A stretch of 64,000 bases of DNA from Cinclus cinclus (taxonomy: Eukaryota > Chordata > Aves > Passeriformes > Cinclidae), in assembly GCF_963662255.1 (NCBI RefSeq), contig NC_085047.1:16908924-16972923 (forward strand), in the 5' to 3' direction. The notes under the pieces are model-generated. The model did no database searches. It was not told the DNA's origin and saw only the letters and a list, made by a program, of their open reading frames with translations. A program made the position numbers and the translations under genes. Shown here one piece after another: positions 37,921-50,829 of the stretch (the first letter of the stretch is position 1; each line of letters opens with the position of its first letter).

Positions 37921-38978
37921 CTCCTGATCTGAGTGGCAGCACAGGGAGCCAAGGGACATCGCCTGTCCTGAACTAAGAGCAGTTCCCGCAGGGACCAAGC
38001 GCTGCCACTCTCAGGGCACTGCGGGGGGGGTCATACCTTTGATCATCAGATACCAAGGTAACACAGACTGTTTTTCCTCTCTCTCTATGTTGCTTTCCTC
38101 ATTTTAAGCATCCAAAATCAAGAGAAGAAAGAGAACAGTTTTCCCCAGAAGTCGGCAATCATTTTCGCCTGCGTGAACTCTTTATCTCTCTTCTTTTTAC
38201 AAAAGGGGATGGCCAGCAATTAGCAGGCAGGCAGAGCTTTGGGAGTAATTGTACTATTCTCTCTTTCGGTATTTCAGAAGCTTCTTCTCAGCTAAATTCC
38301 TACAAACATCAGATGAATGTCCTTTCAAGTCTACCTCTGGGCTAGATTTGGTGTCATTCATGCCTGTGAATAGGTGGTGCTTTCTGCTTTGCAGGTAGAA
38401 AGTAACCTACTACACAGATTTCAAGGTTAACAGAGCTCTTCGGGGACCCTGAGACTTTACTACAGAAGGATAAACTCTACTACACCCCGTGTTACAAGCT
38501 AAGGAGGAGGATAACCTTCCCTGATGTTTCTGAGGTGGTCATTATTTAACCCTTACTCAAAATGTTAGTGGGACCAGCTGGCACAGCAACCCCAAAAGAG
38601 CTCCATGTTTTCTTACAACTCTTTATCATTGCAAATACAGAGAAAACTCCGTCTACCTTTTTTAAAAATCTCTCTTGCTCCTTGCCAACCTCAAATATTA
38701 CAGAACACCTTTTCATCCTCTGAGCCAAGTGATTTTACAGCTGGCAGACAGGAATGGGACTGCACTGAGCAGGCTTTGCTGCTTAGCCATGGTCTGTGCA
38801 CATGCATGTGCAAAAACCCTATTTTAGTGCCTTCACTTCTATCACTGACTTGCACTCATTACAGCTTTATTTCAAAGTACTCTTGGCCCTGACACAACCT
38901 ACTTATTTTTATTCTACATTTAACAACATAACTCTCAACAAGTGTATGGATTTTCTTTTTCCTTTGGTGCAATTTTCT

Positions 38979-39023
38979 TTCTCCCTCTCTCTCTCTCTTA
39001 TTTTATATATATTTTTTTTTTTA
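38979..39023. repeat. CT and T-rich low-complexity tract
   Basis: Alternating CT run, then TTTTATATATA and a T12-type run. Confidence 0.8.
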
Positions 39024-39778
39024 AGTAGACATTACTTGAGCTGCTCCCAGTAGTTAAACGTGTCTCTGATTAAAATGTCATGCTCTGGTACGGGATGTTC
39101 GTGTTCAGCCCGTGGGATCCATCCACAAAGCCAATCAATACACCCTGCAGCACCCAGATTGCAAGAGGTGCCACCCAGACACCTCTGTGCATGCAGTTGC
39201 TCTCTCGCTCCCTGGCAGCATTCCAACAGCCCTGCAGACGGCAGACACAGCATAAGGGAGAGTAAAACGTAGTTTATTGGCAGAGATGTGCCCTGTCACA
39301 CAAATTGCAGGCAGCTGCCCTAACACATCCTGACAAGGAAGCTCTGATTGGGCTTGACATCTACATGATATACAACTCTCCAAATATACAGGTCCTGAGG
39401 GAGAGCATGGGAAACCTTTTCCCGAGGAGACAACATGCTTCCCAGGTTAACATGCCAAGAGTTAGTCAGCGCTGCTGGCCTCTTGGTAATATAAACAGCA
39501 GCTTGCCTTAAAGAGGAAAGCGCAAAGTGACCTTCACCTCCTGACAATCAGCAGTCTTAAATCCAGCAGCAAGCACAACACAATGCCTTACAAGTCTCAG
39601 AATGGTTTTTAAAGAGAGCTGGAACATAATAGCCACCTCCCCCACCGATATCTCAGTTCAGCTTTCGACTTTGGCTCTGATGTGTTCTGCTAAACCTTCT
39701 GTGGCGATTGCTCCAGTTGCCTGATGGCTGAGCTGTGCCAGCTGCACAGAGAGCACACACAGGCTGCGGGAATGCCCC

Positions 39779-40692
39779 GGGATGGGGAACACAGCAGAAC
39801 CAGGGATGGGGCACACAGCAGAACCCCGGGATGGGGAACACAGCAGAACCCGGGATGGGGAACACAGCAGAACTCGGGATGGGGCACAGAGCAGAACCCT
39901 GAGATGGGGAACACAGCAGAACCAGGGATGGGGCACACAGCAGAACCCCGGGATGGGGAACACAGCAGAACCCCGGGATGGGGAACACAGCAGAACCCGG
40001 GATGGGGCACAGAGCAGAACCTGGGATGGGGAACACAGCAGAACCCCGGGATGGGGAACACAGCAGAACCCCGGGATGGGGCACAGAGCAGAACCTGGGA
40101 TGGGGAACACAGCAGAACCCCGGGATGGGGAACACAGCAGAACCCAGGGATGGGGCACAGAGCAGAACCCTGAGATGGGGAACACAGCAGAACCCTGGAT
40201 GGGGAACACAGCAGAACCCAGGGATGGGGCACAGAGCAGAACCCGGGATGGGGAACACAGCAGAACCCGGGGTGGGGAACACAGCAGAACCCTGGATGGG
40301 GAACACAGCAGAACCCCGGGATGGGGAACACAGCAGAACCCAGGGATGGGGCACAGAGCAGAACCCCGGGATGGGGAACACAGCAGAACCAGGGATGGGA
40401 AACACAGCAGAACCCCGGGATGGGGAACACAGCAGAACCCAGGGATGGGGCACAGAGCAGAACCCGGGATGGGGAACACAGCAGAACCCGGGGTGGGGAA
40501 CACAGCAGAACCCAGGGATGGGGAACACAGCAGAACCAGGGATGGGGAACACAGCAGAACCCCGGGATGGGGAACACAGCAGAATCCCGGGATGGGGAAC
40601 ACAGCAGAACCCCGGGATGGGGCACACAGCAGAACCCGGGATGGGGAACACAGCAGAATCCCGGGATGGGGAACACAGCAGAACCCGGGATG
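39779..40692. repeat. 24-25 bp minisatellite, 37 copies
   Basis: Counted from the core GCAGAA, there are 37 tandem copies over about 914 bp. Each unit begins GGGATGGGG and ends CAGCAGAACCC or CAGCAGAACCCC, so the period is 24 or 25 bp. Three internal variants are seen: AACACAGCAG (majority), CACAGAGCAG (seven copies) and CACACAGCAG (three copies). Units frequently join as CCCGGG, giving a local CpG and SmaI-site concentration in a CpG-poor background. The G-rich strand is the plus strand throughout. Because the unit lacks stop codons, long frames open on both strands (up to about 400 codons, as Pro, Cys and Val-rich or Gly, Asn and Thr-rich repeats). These are by-products of the repeat and not evidence of a protein. 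The flanking words GGGAATGCCCCGGG at 39768-39781 may be the seed of the expansion. Confidence 0.97.
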
Positions 40693-43600
40693 TCTGTGTG
40701 CCCACTGCCCAGTGGAATGCATCCTGGTGGTTGCCAAGTGCTCCTGAGCCAAAGGGCTCCACAAACTGCTCCTGTCGTGGCTGAGCAGCCGAGCCCGATG
40801 TGAGTAGCTGCCCTGCAGATCATGCACAAAAATGCTGGCGAGTTCAGCTCAGCCAGGCTTTCAGCAGAGCAGGTGGCACTTGTAGGAGTGAACGCCTGGC
40901 TGGCACAGCCCACCAGTGTGTGAGCTGTGCTCCAAGCAGCTCCGCGAAGGAGGGAAGTAATCTTGGAAGAAGAACCTCCCAGTGAACTGTCAGACAGTGA
41001 TCCACTTCTCTGAAATCAAGAGGTTTTATAAAGCCAAAGAGGCACTGCTTTAATTTTAGTTACCTGTTTACTAAAAGCTGTTTGAATGGGGCTGAGCAAT
41101 TTCAGGAGGTTTCTGGTGGCTATAGCACCCAGAGGTGTTCTGGTTCCCTGGTGTTGCTTCCCTCCCCTTTTCTGACAACCAGCATTTCTCCTGTAATTGT
41201 TGCCTGTATCCTTATAAGCTGGTTTTCATCTTTTTCTCCTAGCACTCATGATGTAAGAAAACATATTGGCAGGCTGTGACACTTTTTCTCTGAACTGCTG
41301 ACTGCTGACCCATCTCTGTTTCACCACAAATTTTTAGGATGAGACTGGTCTTCTCAAATGACACAGATCAGCTCTATCAGCTGATATCAGCCTTCTCAAG
41401 CAATAAAGTTTTTTTTTAAAATCTGTATATCAGCAGTGCACAATGTCTGACAGTGGCATATATTGTAATATTGTACTAATATTGTAATAACTCTCCAAAC
41501 TGCTCTTCCACATTAGAGAATGTTTCTGAGTTGGCCAGTGAGAAATGTCACATTAAGAACCTTGACCACTGCAGTGGACTGCAAAGCTCTGTTCTGATCA
41601 CATCTCCTCAGAGGAGCCTGGTCTGTGTCCACCACAGAAAATCACAGCAACCCTACACTGTCACCCAGCTTCCTGCAGTGAAATGCCTTAATTGTGCTTC
41701 TCAAGCTCAGCCTGACAGCTGGTAACACACTCAGGCACACTTGGCATCACCTTCCACTTAGCACCATGAAGAGCTTGAAGTCTGATAAGATTACAGGTGC
41801 CACCAGCACGAGCCATCAGCTGGGCAGCATTTTTATTCCAATTTACCCAACACACAGCGCCCTAGGAAAAGTCTCTGGCTCAGGTCTACAGAAAAACATT
41901 TCAGGCAAGCATTTCATTGGGGTTTGGTTTAGTTTAATTTTGTTCTGTGGGTGAATGGAGGGTAAGGACGTAGACAGGGATATGCAAAAAGAGCATTAGG
42001 AAGCAGCCAGCATCCCTTCACTATGATTCATGTGGTCCTGAGACACAGTGTAAAATCTTATGCTGAGGAGTAGTACAAAGTCATCTATTTTTGCTCTTCT
42101 GCTGCTTCTCAAGTGGCAGTCACTTAATAAAGAAAATCTACAGGAGCTCTGTGAACAAGTACACTAAATGCACAATTACATATATTTTTATTTTCAGTCC
42201 CATCACATCTGTGCCATTGCTCTTAAGACTTCTCACCACAGTTGGACTAAACACATTCTGGTATGTTCTAATACATTATCATTGGCCCTCTGGTAAATAA
42301 ATCATGCATAGGAAGACAGCTTTTTAGTCAGATTCTGTGCTAACAGTCATTCAACTTCAGAAGAGGAAATTCCATTAACTAAGACATATTTCAAGGTAAA
42401 GATCAAGTTGAAAAAATATAAATTATTTTGATGATCATTTGGCCAGGTCTGAAGTACATTTTTAAATAAAATGCAGAGTACCTCTCAATCTTCACTATCT
42501 TCTTGTTTATCAATCACCAGAAAGAATAAATATTTGATCCAAAAAGCACTTGTTTGGCCTTAACCCTGTAGTTAGATGTAATAAATCTTCTGTAATGCAT
42601 TCTGAATAAATTACCCAGGATATCTGGGATACACATACAGGAACTCCCTGTAACCTTAGTAAATCTTCATTTTTAATTGAGTAGATTTAAGTGGCATTTT
42701 ACCTAGCTGAAAGAACAAATTTATTTCTACTACTGAAGACTTGCATCCTTAGACTTTTGAAGTTCTCCACTATACTATGAACCATCCAGATAAATCATAG
42801 TGCAGAATCATAGTGTTGTTCTTTTTTTCTTTTTTGCCCCTACAGAATGTGCAAACACAAACACCAGGCATGCCTTTGACCCCTAACAAAAGACAAACAG
42901 GAACAAAAATCCTGTCTTTTCCCCTGTGGAAGAGGAGGAGAACTGCCTGTTGTCCGGGGCTGGGAGGCTGTGTATCTACATGTCACACCTTTCTCTGCCC
43001 CAGACCTGGGTGGCCTGGGACACACACTTCTCATTCAAGCTGACAGATCAGTGTAGGAGTTGATGTCCCTTGCTAGAGGTGCAACTTTGGATCAGTGCAC
43101 AGCGTCTCTTTTTCAGCATTTGTGAAACAAGAGCTCACAGAACTGCTGGGCTGATGAGCCCTGCGAGACCAAACTCCTGAAAAAGCCTGAGGTGCTGCCT
43201 TCAGTACAGGCTGTAACCTAATGCATAAAAAGCCCTGCTCGAGCATGAACTGCCTTTTCAGGGCCACCACGCTGTGCTTGAGAAGCCCAGCTGCCACCTA
43301 CCACTGCTTGAGCACAGTGCCAAGCCTGGACTTTGTCCTGTGCCTGGACTTGCCTTCTACTATGGAATACAGGGGAAGCTGCAATGGCAGGTGGACACCA
43401 AGAGGTTACAGAGCTGTCATTGCTCCAAATCAGCTCTTGCCCCATCTGCTTCCCTAGCATCTGTTCCCATAGCAGTTCCTGGCTCCCCCCAGTGAAGGAA
43501 ATTGATCTGCTGCACACTGTTGGTATGGAAAGAATAGGAAAGGAGGAAGCAAAATTGGTGCTGTACCAAGCTTGTGAGTATTTTGCAGGCCCTGTTGACA

Positions 43601-45559
43601 AATCTGTTCTGTGCAGGGCACAAATCACTGGCAATGACGGAATTTTTACCTACCCCTGAGATCCCTGAGGAAGTGCCAAATGTGATTTTCATTTTCCTGG
43701 TTCCTAGACAGGGGAGCAGAGATAAGTGACTGCATTGGTACAATAGTCATCTAAAGTAATTTTGTGAATACAGTCATATATGACTTACTAAAGAGCTTGA
43801 GCCATTTTGATTAGGTCTAATAACCTCATACCTTAACAGCTGCCACAAATGTGTCAGTAGGGAAAAAAAAGCAGAAATGTAAGGATGTACATGAACAACC
43901 ATAAAGGGCAGGGTGGAAAATGTAGGAAGGAGCAGCTAATTTATTTGAAATGTATATTAGCGTAATAGGGAATAATTTGAAATATAGATTTAGACAACTT
44001 GATTGCAGTCATGAGCCAGATCATGTTATAGGAAGGCGAACTTGCAAATGCAGATGTGGATTAATAGTGTCAAGACTGCACAATGAGAATGACTAGAAAG
44101 GGCAAAACAAAACCAAGGCCTCACACTTCAGTTTTGCTCGATATAATGTCCTGGCTCTTGCTAGAAAACTGTGGTGAGTGGGATCCTAGTGATGCCTTTG
44201 TAAAGCCAGAGGATCAACTGGGATGTTCGGAGCAGTAGACGGCAGCAGCAGCATCAGGGTTCAAACATCTGAATAAACCCTTCTTTCTTACAAGTCTGAT
44301 AAAGATCTGTACCTGTAACTCCCCAAATTTTCATTAAATAATTTAATCTTTCCTTTCCTTACTGAACCAGGAGTACAGGCACAGCATTTTAATTAGTATC
44401 TCAATTATCATTTGAATGTTTGCCCATCAAGTTCAGTAAAGATCAAGCAGCTGAATTTTGAGACAAGTGGCTGTGTCATCAATGATCTCCTAAATGGTGA
44501 CTTATTTGAAAGTTAGAAATTCATGCAGGTGGTTCTCAAAAAGCAGTTAATCAGTGTAAATTCTTTGGCTACAGACCTTGCCCCTGTAACAATTCATTTG
44601 ACCTTAATGGACTAGAATGTATTTGACATGTCACAAGAACAGACATCCTAAGCTGCAGTCACGAGCTTCAGAGAGGTCATATCTCTAAAAATATGTTCAA
44701 TCAAGCAATTGTACTGCAGAAAATTAGCAAGTGATTCACCAAAATAACTACATCACCTACTGAAATAAAGATGTAGAAAGGTGTGCAGCTGCAACCAGCT
44801 GCAACTTCAAATAAGTGTTCTAGTGGCTAGAAATCTGCTTCTCAAAAGAAAGTCTTAGATTTGCCTGGTCTCCTTCCAATCATCAGTCATCAGCCTACTC
44901 CATGAAATGTTTATTTCTAATCTCTGGAAGGGAAGGAAGACAGCAATGAAAAATCCCCAAACTTATTGCACCTTTTGGAACAATGATGCATCATCTTTGC
45001 TTCTATCTCTGGGCTGCCTACAGAGTCTGCTACTTGCAGAAATTTGTGAGTTTTCCTTCAGCTTAGGAAGCTGCAGGGACTTTGGAGATACAGAGAGCGG
45101 AATTCAGGTCTTGGGTGTCACAAGCAAGATACATAAGGAATTCTTCCCACAAAGCAGGCACATTATTTGTAAACCAAATTAGTACTGGAAGACCAATGCC
45201 AAGATATTCCCAAAGGTTGCCTGGAACTCAAAACTGTGACTATCGTCCATTTTCTTCATCCCCCAGCAAATAATGACAATACAATAGTGGCAGTTCAGTG
45301 AGCAAACATAGTTAAACTTCTCAGAATAATTTTCAATGTGAAGAGGGAAAGAAGGAACCAATCTTCAGTCAGTCCCCAAGAGTGAATTGCTGGAGATTGA
45401 AGGGCCAACAGGGACAAAAAGCTGGGCAGACCAAGCACTCTTGTCATTCAACCAGAATGTTCTCCATTCCTTAAGACCTCTTTTATGGAATGGACCACTT
45501 GGTTGCAGAAGTGTGCGCTGTACACACTCAAATGAAAAAGAGACCTTACAGGAAAATTT
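40693..45559. other. unique DNA, no gene seen
   Basis: Moderately GC-rich just after the minisatellite, then AT-rich. The 43073-43743 part has overlapping frames on both strands (up to 138 codons, minus) without any domain pattern. Around 43930-44100 and 44320-44560 the DNA is AT-rich with TAAT cores but no strong motif cluster. Confidence 0.42.
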
Positions 45560-46430
45560 GGAACAGGATTAGGGGTCTTAAACACAATGGTCTCTGAGGT
45601 TTTAATGAACAAGTTGGCTGAAGCTGGTAATGACATAGTAGAATTACAGGAACCCTCACAATCATCTTTATTAACATTAGGTACTAGCCAGTGGAAATTA
45701 TCCCAGATATTAACAGAGGGGGACAACAAGGAAGAACAAGATCACAAATTGGTAACTAATGCTCTTGGTACAGCTAGTGAAAGCATTTTTTTGGCTCTTG
45801 GGTGCATACAAACAAGCACAATTGTGGATGCAATCAGTGGCTGCTTCAATTATTAGGGAAGTTGGGGAAGGAACATTTCCCACTGAGATTTGTAAGATTA
45901 TTTTGGATAAAGCTTCTGACTTAGAAAGAGAACTGCAGTCTTGGTGGGTTTTGGTCAGTTTCACCTGTGAGCCTGTAATGAGTGTGGTCACTGCTTGTAT
46001 TAACTATACACTATATTGATGACTTGAGAACACATCAGTAGGCATGATTCCCCCAGTAGTCACTTTAGGATTGGACCATGAGGGAACTGTGCTATGTCCT
46101 TCTGAACATAGAATGCGGGCACAAGAGGTTGAAGGAAAGTGTCGGACTATTAACACAGAGCTGTGTGCCACAAGAAAACAACTGGAGTTTATATGTGAAG
46201 GAAATGTAAATGATGACCAAGATATCTGCCTGGATACAGAACAAAGCTTTTGGCACTTTGAAATCCATTCAGTTAACCAGACAACCTTGCTTGTATATAT
46301 AGGCCAAGATTGTGTATGCCTCAGAATATCATGCCCCACTATAATAGTGGACAAGCTTGTTATAAATAAAATACAATCTAATTTGTGTATTTGTAACTTT
46401 GTCAAAATTGAGGGATGCTGTTTCTCCTAC
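45560..46430 (+). pseudogene. decayed ERV env, transmembrane-subunit part
   Basis: Retroviral Env transmembrane subunits drive membrane fusion; this copy is inactive. The reading starts in a Gly-rich, hydrophobic fusion-peptide-like GTGLGVLNT near 45563, passes a heptad-like helix with ALGT and ALGCIQ, and then continues in another frame from AQLWMQSVAASIIRE near 45818. A Cys-rich distal part follows (DICLDTEQ, VYIGQDCVCLR, LCICNFVKIEGC near 46215-46425). The frame changes between about 45805 and 45825, and an in-frame stop lies at 46017-46019; after it the frame stays open to 46538. The pattern is one I associate with endogenous env proteins in birds; no search was run. The surface subunit, a membrane anchor and LTRs are not visible next to it. 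Likeness ends near 46430, and the rest of the open frame looks like unrelated DNA. Confidence 0.7.
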
Positions 46431-49400
46431 TGGATCTCAGCACAGCACACACACCAAAGCTGGCTGCCAGGGAAGCCTGGCAGGACACCTCTCACAGCCC
46501 TGGCCTCTTGGCCTGATGGTATCCTTGGGCAGAAATAAAGCTGCAGAAATGAAGGGAAGGGATGCTCTGCCATTTGAAACTATACAAGTAGACAATCTTG
46601 ATCAGTGACTCTGTAACCTCATATTTAATGTTTGCCACCCCCTCTCTTGCAAGTTATATATTGCCTCAGATTTCAAATCATTGGCAAAATGGCAGAAACA
46701 TCCAGCAATGCTAAATCAGGAAAAAATCATCACTATGAACTCATGAACAACCTCCCATTGACAGGCTGAGGGATGCCAGTAAGCAAACCAGTTCTGAATT
46801 TATCCATTTCTTGGTAACACCTTGTATGATCTAACTAGGGTATTTTTGTTTTGGAGTTTTTATCCAAAGCCAAAAATTAGATGTCATATAGCATTTGTAG
46901 CCAAATGTCTCAGAGAAATGCAAGTGAACTGTATCAACTCAATTTGTCTTGTTAATCAGATATGTAATCCCACAAAACAATGAAACTAGTTTTTCCAAGG
47001 CATTGATGCATGAGGCAGATTTACCATGATGGTTTTAGTCCAAACTTTTGGAGAGAATTCTAAATTAACTGTTTCATTACACTGTTCAGCTGATGAACTA
47101 GCCAATCTAGAGTTCCTATTCACCATTTTGCATTTATTTACTATCACAAGATTTACCTGTTTAAGGCAGAGATTTGTTTAGCTGTCTGCAAGCAATTATT
47201 TATTGGAAGCTTCTGTCACAGGCTTTTTGCTCAGAATTTTGCCGATTACAAAAGAGGCTTAAAGGTAGCAATCAAACTCCAGACTAACATGGCTAAGATT
47301 ACACTTTGTGCTAATGAAATTGAACAAAACCAGCTTGGCATCACCTGTAACAAAGATATGAAATAGGGCTACACAAATAGTTGATTTCTCAGATTGATTG
47401 CTAATGTAACTTCCCCCCCCCAATTAGAAGGATTCTACCTTTGTCTTCAAAAAAAGTCCAATAAATTGAGAAAAGTAGGTTAGTTTTGTTGCTGCTGAAA
47501 CAAGCTGCTGTGTTTCCATGCTGATGGTCTTAACCCACACAATGCAATTGAGATTCCATAAGCATTAGTCACCAAAGGGAAGAGATGCCTGATGCCCCTT
47601 CTGCCCTCTCCAGTCAGGTTTCAGAGGACTCAGTGGGAGACTCGGGAGCCCTTTTGCTCCATGCTGAGGACATGCATTGAAGCTCCCCCATCCCAAGGGT
47701 GCTCCAGCTGTCATTCAATGCCCACAGATGTTCACAGCACCCTGATCCATTGGCTCTGCCTCCTTCTTCCCCAAGGCTCTGAGCTGGGAAGGGACTGTTT
47801 TGTCACCGCAGTGCTCTGTTGCTCTGTGTGCTGTAATTTCTAGGACACTCAGTTAAGGATGAATAACCTCTGAACTAGATGAAGGACCACAGGGTGCCAG
47901 CTTGTGGCACATCTCCAGCTCATGCAATTACCAGCTGGCATAAGTGTGTACAGGGGAGGAGAGGAAGCTTTCCCAAGGTGAAGAGCAGCACGTCAATGCG
48001 TTCAAGAGCTCCAGAGCTCCTCACAGAGATGTCTGTATGTTTTTTTTTCTTATTTTTTTTTTTGCTCAGCAATACGAGTTGTAAATCCGTGAGTCAGTTC
48101 CCAAACGTTTCATGTCAAGGTTATCATTGAATCACAGCCATTGTGAAATGCCCTGTCTCACTTTTCATGCAGCATTTTTCTTTCCTACTGCTGTTGCCTA
48201 AGCACTGCAAGCCAGCCTTAAAATACAGGAATGGTGGAACTTCCCCATCTCCCACTGCATACAAATAATTTTGCCTCCCCTTATCCCCATGCTTGGTGCT
48301 CATTCAAGATGTTCCATTTTTAGGGAGGAAGTACTGCAGAGGTGGTGGCAATGTACAGTGCTAGTTAAGAGGGAAGGAGTACAGGCAGGATGAGCTAATA
48401 CCTGCTAGAAAATATCTGGGCATCACAACCTTTAATGTTGTCTTAGATGGCACTTGAAAACTAAATAGAATTGTGGGAAGAAAACAGGGTAACGCATTCT
48501 TTCCATCCTCCCTGAACTAGTTTTTACCCCTTAGCCTAATCCTCAAAAATGCTTTTACTTGGGCAGAAATACCACAGATAAACTCCCTGAAGCCCAAATC
48601 AATCTGCACTCCAAGGCAGGGCACCTGTTTGGGTGCAGCCTGGCTCCTGTGGCTTATGAAAAAGTCTGTGCATAGGGTCCTCTCACCACTTCTGTTTTGC
48701 CTGTGGGTAACTAAGCCTGTTACCTGCTTGTAATAATTCAGGAGTAGGTATGCAAACTGTCCAACACCTCTTTAGCAAGAGAGAAGACTTATCCACGGCA
48801 TTTGCCCTAAGGACAGGCAAAACATTTGCAGTGCTAGCCAGGAGCAGGGATTTCCATCTCATCTCATCTCATCCTGATATCAGCTGTGAGGCATTCTTAT
48901 CATCACAGTTCAGGGTCCAGGACTTAAACGTACTTTAAAGAAGGAAGGTAAGAAACAGTGCAGCACCCACATCTGCAATGCCATGTAATTCAGCTGCTGT
49001 ATGAATGTGTGTGTTTGGGATTTGAACCCAGCCCCTATGGAGCATTTAACAAGGAAGCTGCTATTCTGGGATAACAGGTATTAAGCTCCCAAAGGAAAAG
49101 GCAAAGGGCAGACATGCCAGCTCACCTGTTCAATTGAAACTGACTGCCATGAAAATCTCACCCTAAATCAGCAGGAAAACAACTGAGTTGATTAGGCACT
49201 TACACATACTTAGAGTGAATACTAATTTCTGGCTTAATGCATCCTCCCTGTACTGCTGAAATGTCTTTGGTCCTCTGTCTTTTATAGGTGAATATTGTAC
49301 TGATGAAAAGCTCTGCCGCCAGCACTTTTCCTTCAGTAGAGCTCAAAATATTTGATCAAAATTTTTAGTTCTAGTGCTCCAGTTGTTTTAAGTGCAAGGA

Positions 49401-50829
49401 AACAGGCAGAAGGAAGGGATCACATCCCAATATCTGCAAATCAGCAGAGAACTGGAAAGAGGGCTCTGGGTCACTCAGCTCTGCCCCAACACTACAAGGA
49501 GGCCAACCCAGCACTGCCTCAGCCCCTGGGCTGGAAACAGACCCCTCTGTCTGTCCACCTGCCCCATGGGCTACAGGGAAGTCCTTTCCAAGACTCCCAC
49601 CAACCTCATGTATCAGCAGCCTGCCACAGCTGAAAAAGCCAAATATCAGTCCTTGGAAGCAATATCTTCTAAAGGATAGAGAGAACAGATATCCATGTGT
49701 TACAGTACTAATATAAATATCAAGTCCATTGCTTCTCTTGCCAGGCATTCTGGTTGTGGCTTCAGTTTCCCCACAAAGGGAGAGTAGAAACAAGGCACAG
49801 ATGAGGAAATATTAGTTAATACATAAAAAATAAAGGAGTTTTTTTTTTTTTCAAAAGAAAACAGCATTTCTAGGAAATGGAAAGTTAGTTCCAAGCTAAG
49901 TGGTTATTTTTTCAAATGAACTGGTGGATCAGATTGGTAATTAGGATTTTAAAGGAAGCAAAGTCAAAGCAACAATCCTTTTGGCTTCTGCTAGGGTAAT
50001 TACCTTTTAAAAAATCAATATACACCTTTACATTTATTAAATATGATATGAATTCTACAATAAGGGTTAAAATCTGTTCCTCCTTTTCTAGAAATATATA
50101 TATATAACATTGCAGAATCACTCTAAAGAAATCTAAAAAAAGATTGATTTTTTTATTCCATTCCAAGTGAAGCGAGCTATTTTCCACAAGTGCTTAAGAG
50201 TAAAGGTAGGATTTTACCTGGTAGTTTTTTAAGCTGATTTTGTTTTTAACCTGAGAGTAAGTTCCCCAAAATATGCAGTCTTCAAGGTAATCTATGCATT
50301 GTTAATCTTCTGAAAATATATAGTCACATATAAAAGGTTTAAAGGTACACCCCACAGTGTTAATAATAACAACAAAATTCTTGTTTAGTCTGGAGAAAAG
50401 AATTGGATGGTCATGCACAAAGATCAAACCATAGGAGGGACTGAGAGACAAATTCTAAAGGGAAAAAAACAAAACAGGGAAAGCAGCAATACACTGTCAC
50501 AAAAGCAACTTTGGTAAGTATGATCAAGGCCACTATTTTTTACATGCTGCCAACTCACTGCAGGACCCAGACCTTTAGTTCTCCTGCTTGTACATGGGAG
50601 AAGTATGTTTTACAGTTTCTCTTACCCTTCACCTCACAGGAGAAGAAATTCCCAGCAAAACAAAGAAATTTTAAAGTTACATGACTGGAGCCTCAAAAGA
50701 ACAAGTTTAATCCATAAACCCAACAGTTGAATAAAAGGCTAGGAGTGTAAATAGAAGAGAGAAAAATTAGGACCCCAAAACAAAATAATGTCAGCAGATG
50801 CGTCAGAACGTGGAAGAAGTTTGTCATTA
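46431..50829. other. unique DNA, no gene seen
   Basis: Short CATCT repeats lie at 48855-48873. T-rich runs occur near 48040-48062. A tRNA B-box-like word on the minus strand near 49018-49030 lacks a foldable cloverleaf. Open frames such as 49371-49793 minus (140 codons) and 47592-47843 plus have no recognised domain. Confidence 0.42.

Larger units (their letters stand above)
31291..39778. other. unique AT-rich DNA, no gene seen
   Basis: Holds an A23 plus GAAA-rich tract (31815-31864), GGCA repeats (37904-37920), a CT/T-rich tract (38979-39023) and a possible weak CR1 relic at 34738-34800. Two regulatory-looking blocks are listed separately. All open frames are short and without family motifs. 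Confidence 0.42.

Noticed and set aside
39653..40913. Very long open frames on both strands (up to about 407 codons) encoding Pro, Cys, Val-rich or Gly, Asn, Thr-rich repeats
   Set aside because: They are open because the 24-25 bp repeat unit has no stop codon in several frames. Both strands and several frames are open at once, and they close on leaving the array.
42815..43043. Possible exon after a splice-acceptor-like pyrimidine tract ending CCCCTACAG
   Set aside because: The downstream frame shows no domain, codon pattern or donor site that stands out. Such acceptor-like tracts are common by chance.
43218..43743. Several frames of 73-138 codons on both strands
   Set aside because: Multiple mutually overlapping frames in a slightly GC-richer patch indicate low stop density, not coding.
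30027..46430. One large provirus spanning the gag remnant at 30.6 kb and the env remnant at 45.6 kb
   Set aside because: The gap is about 15 kb, contains no recognisable pol and includes a minisatellite and regulatory-looking unique DNA. The two fossils are more simply explained as separate insertions.
49010..49085. Minus-strand tRNA suggested by a GGTTCAAATCC-type B box near 49018-49030
   Set aside because: The T-stem pairs poorly, no canonical A box or anticodon arm can be placed and the acceptor ends do not pair.
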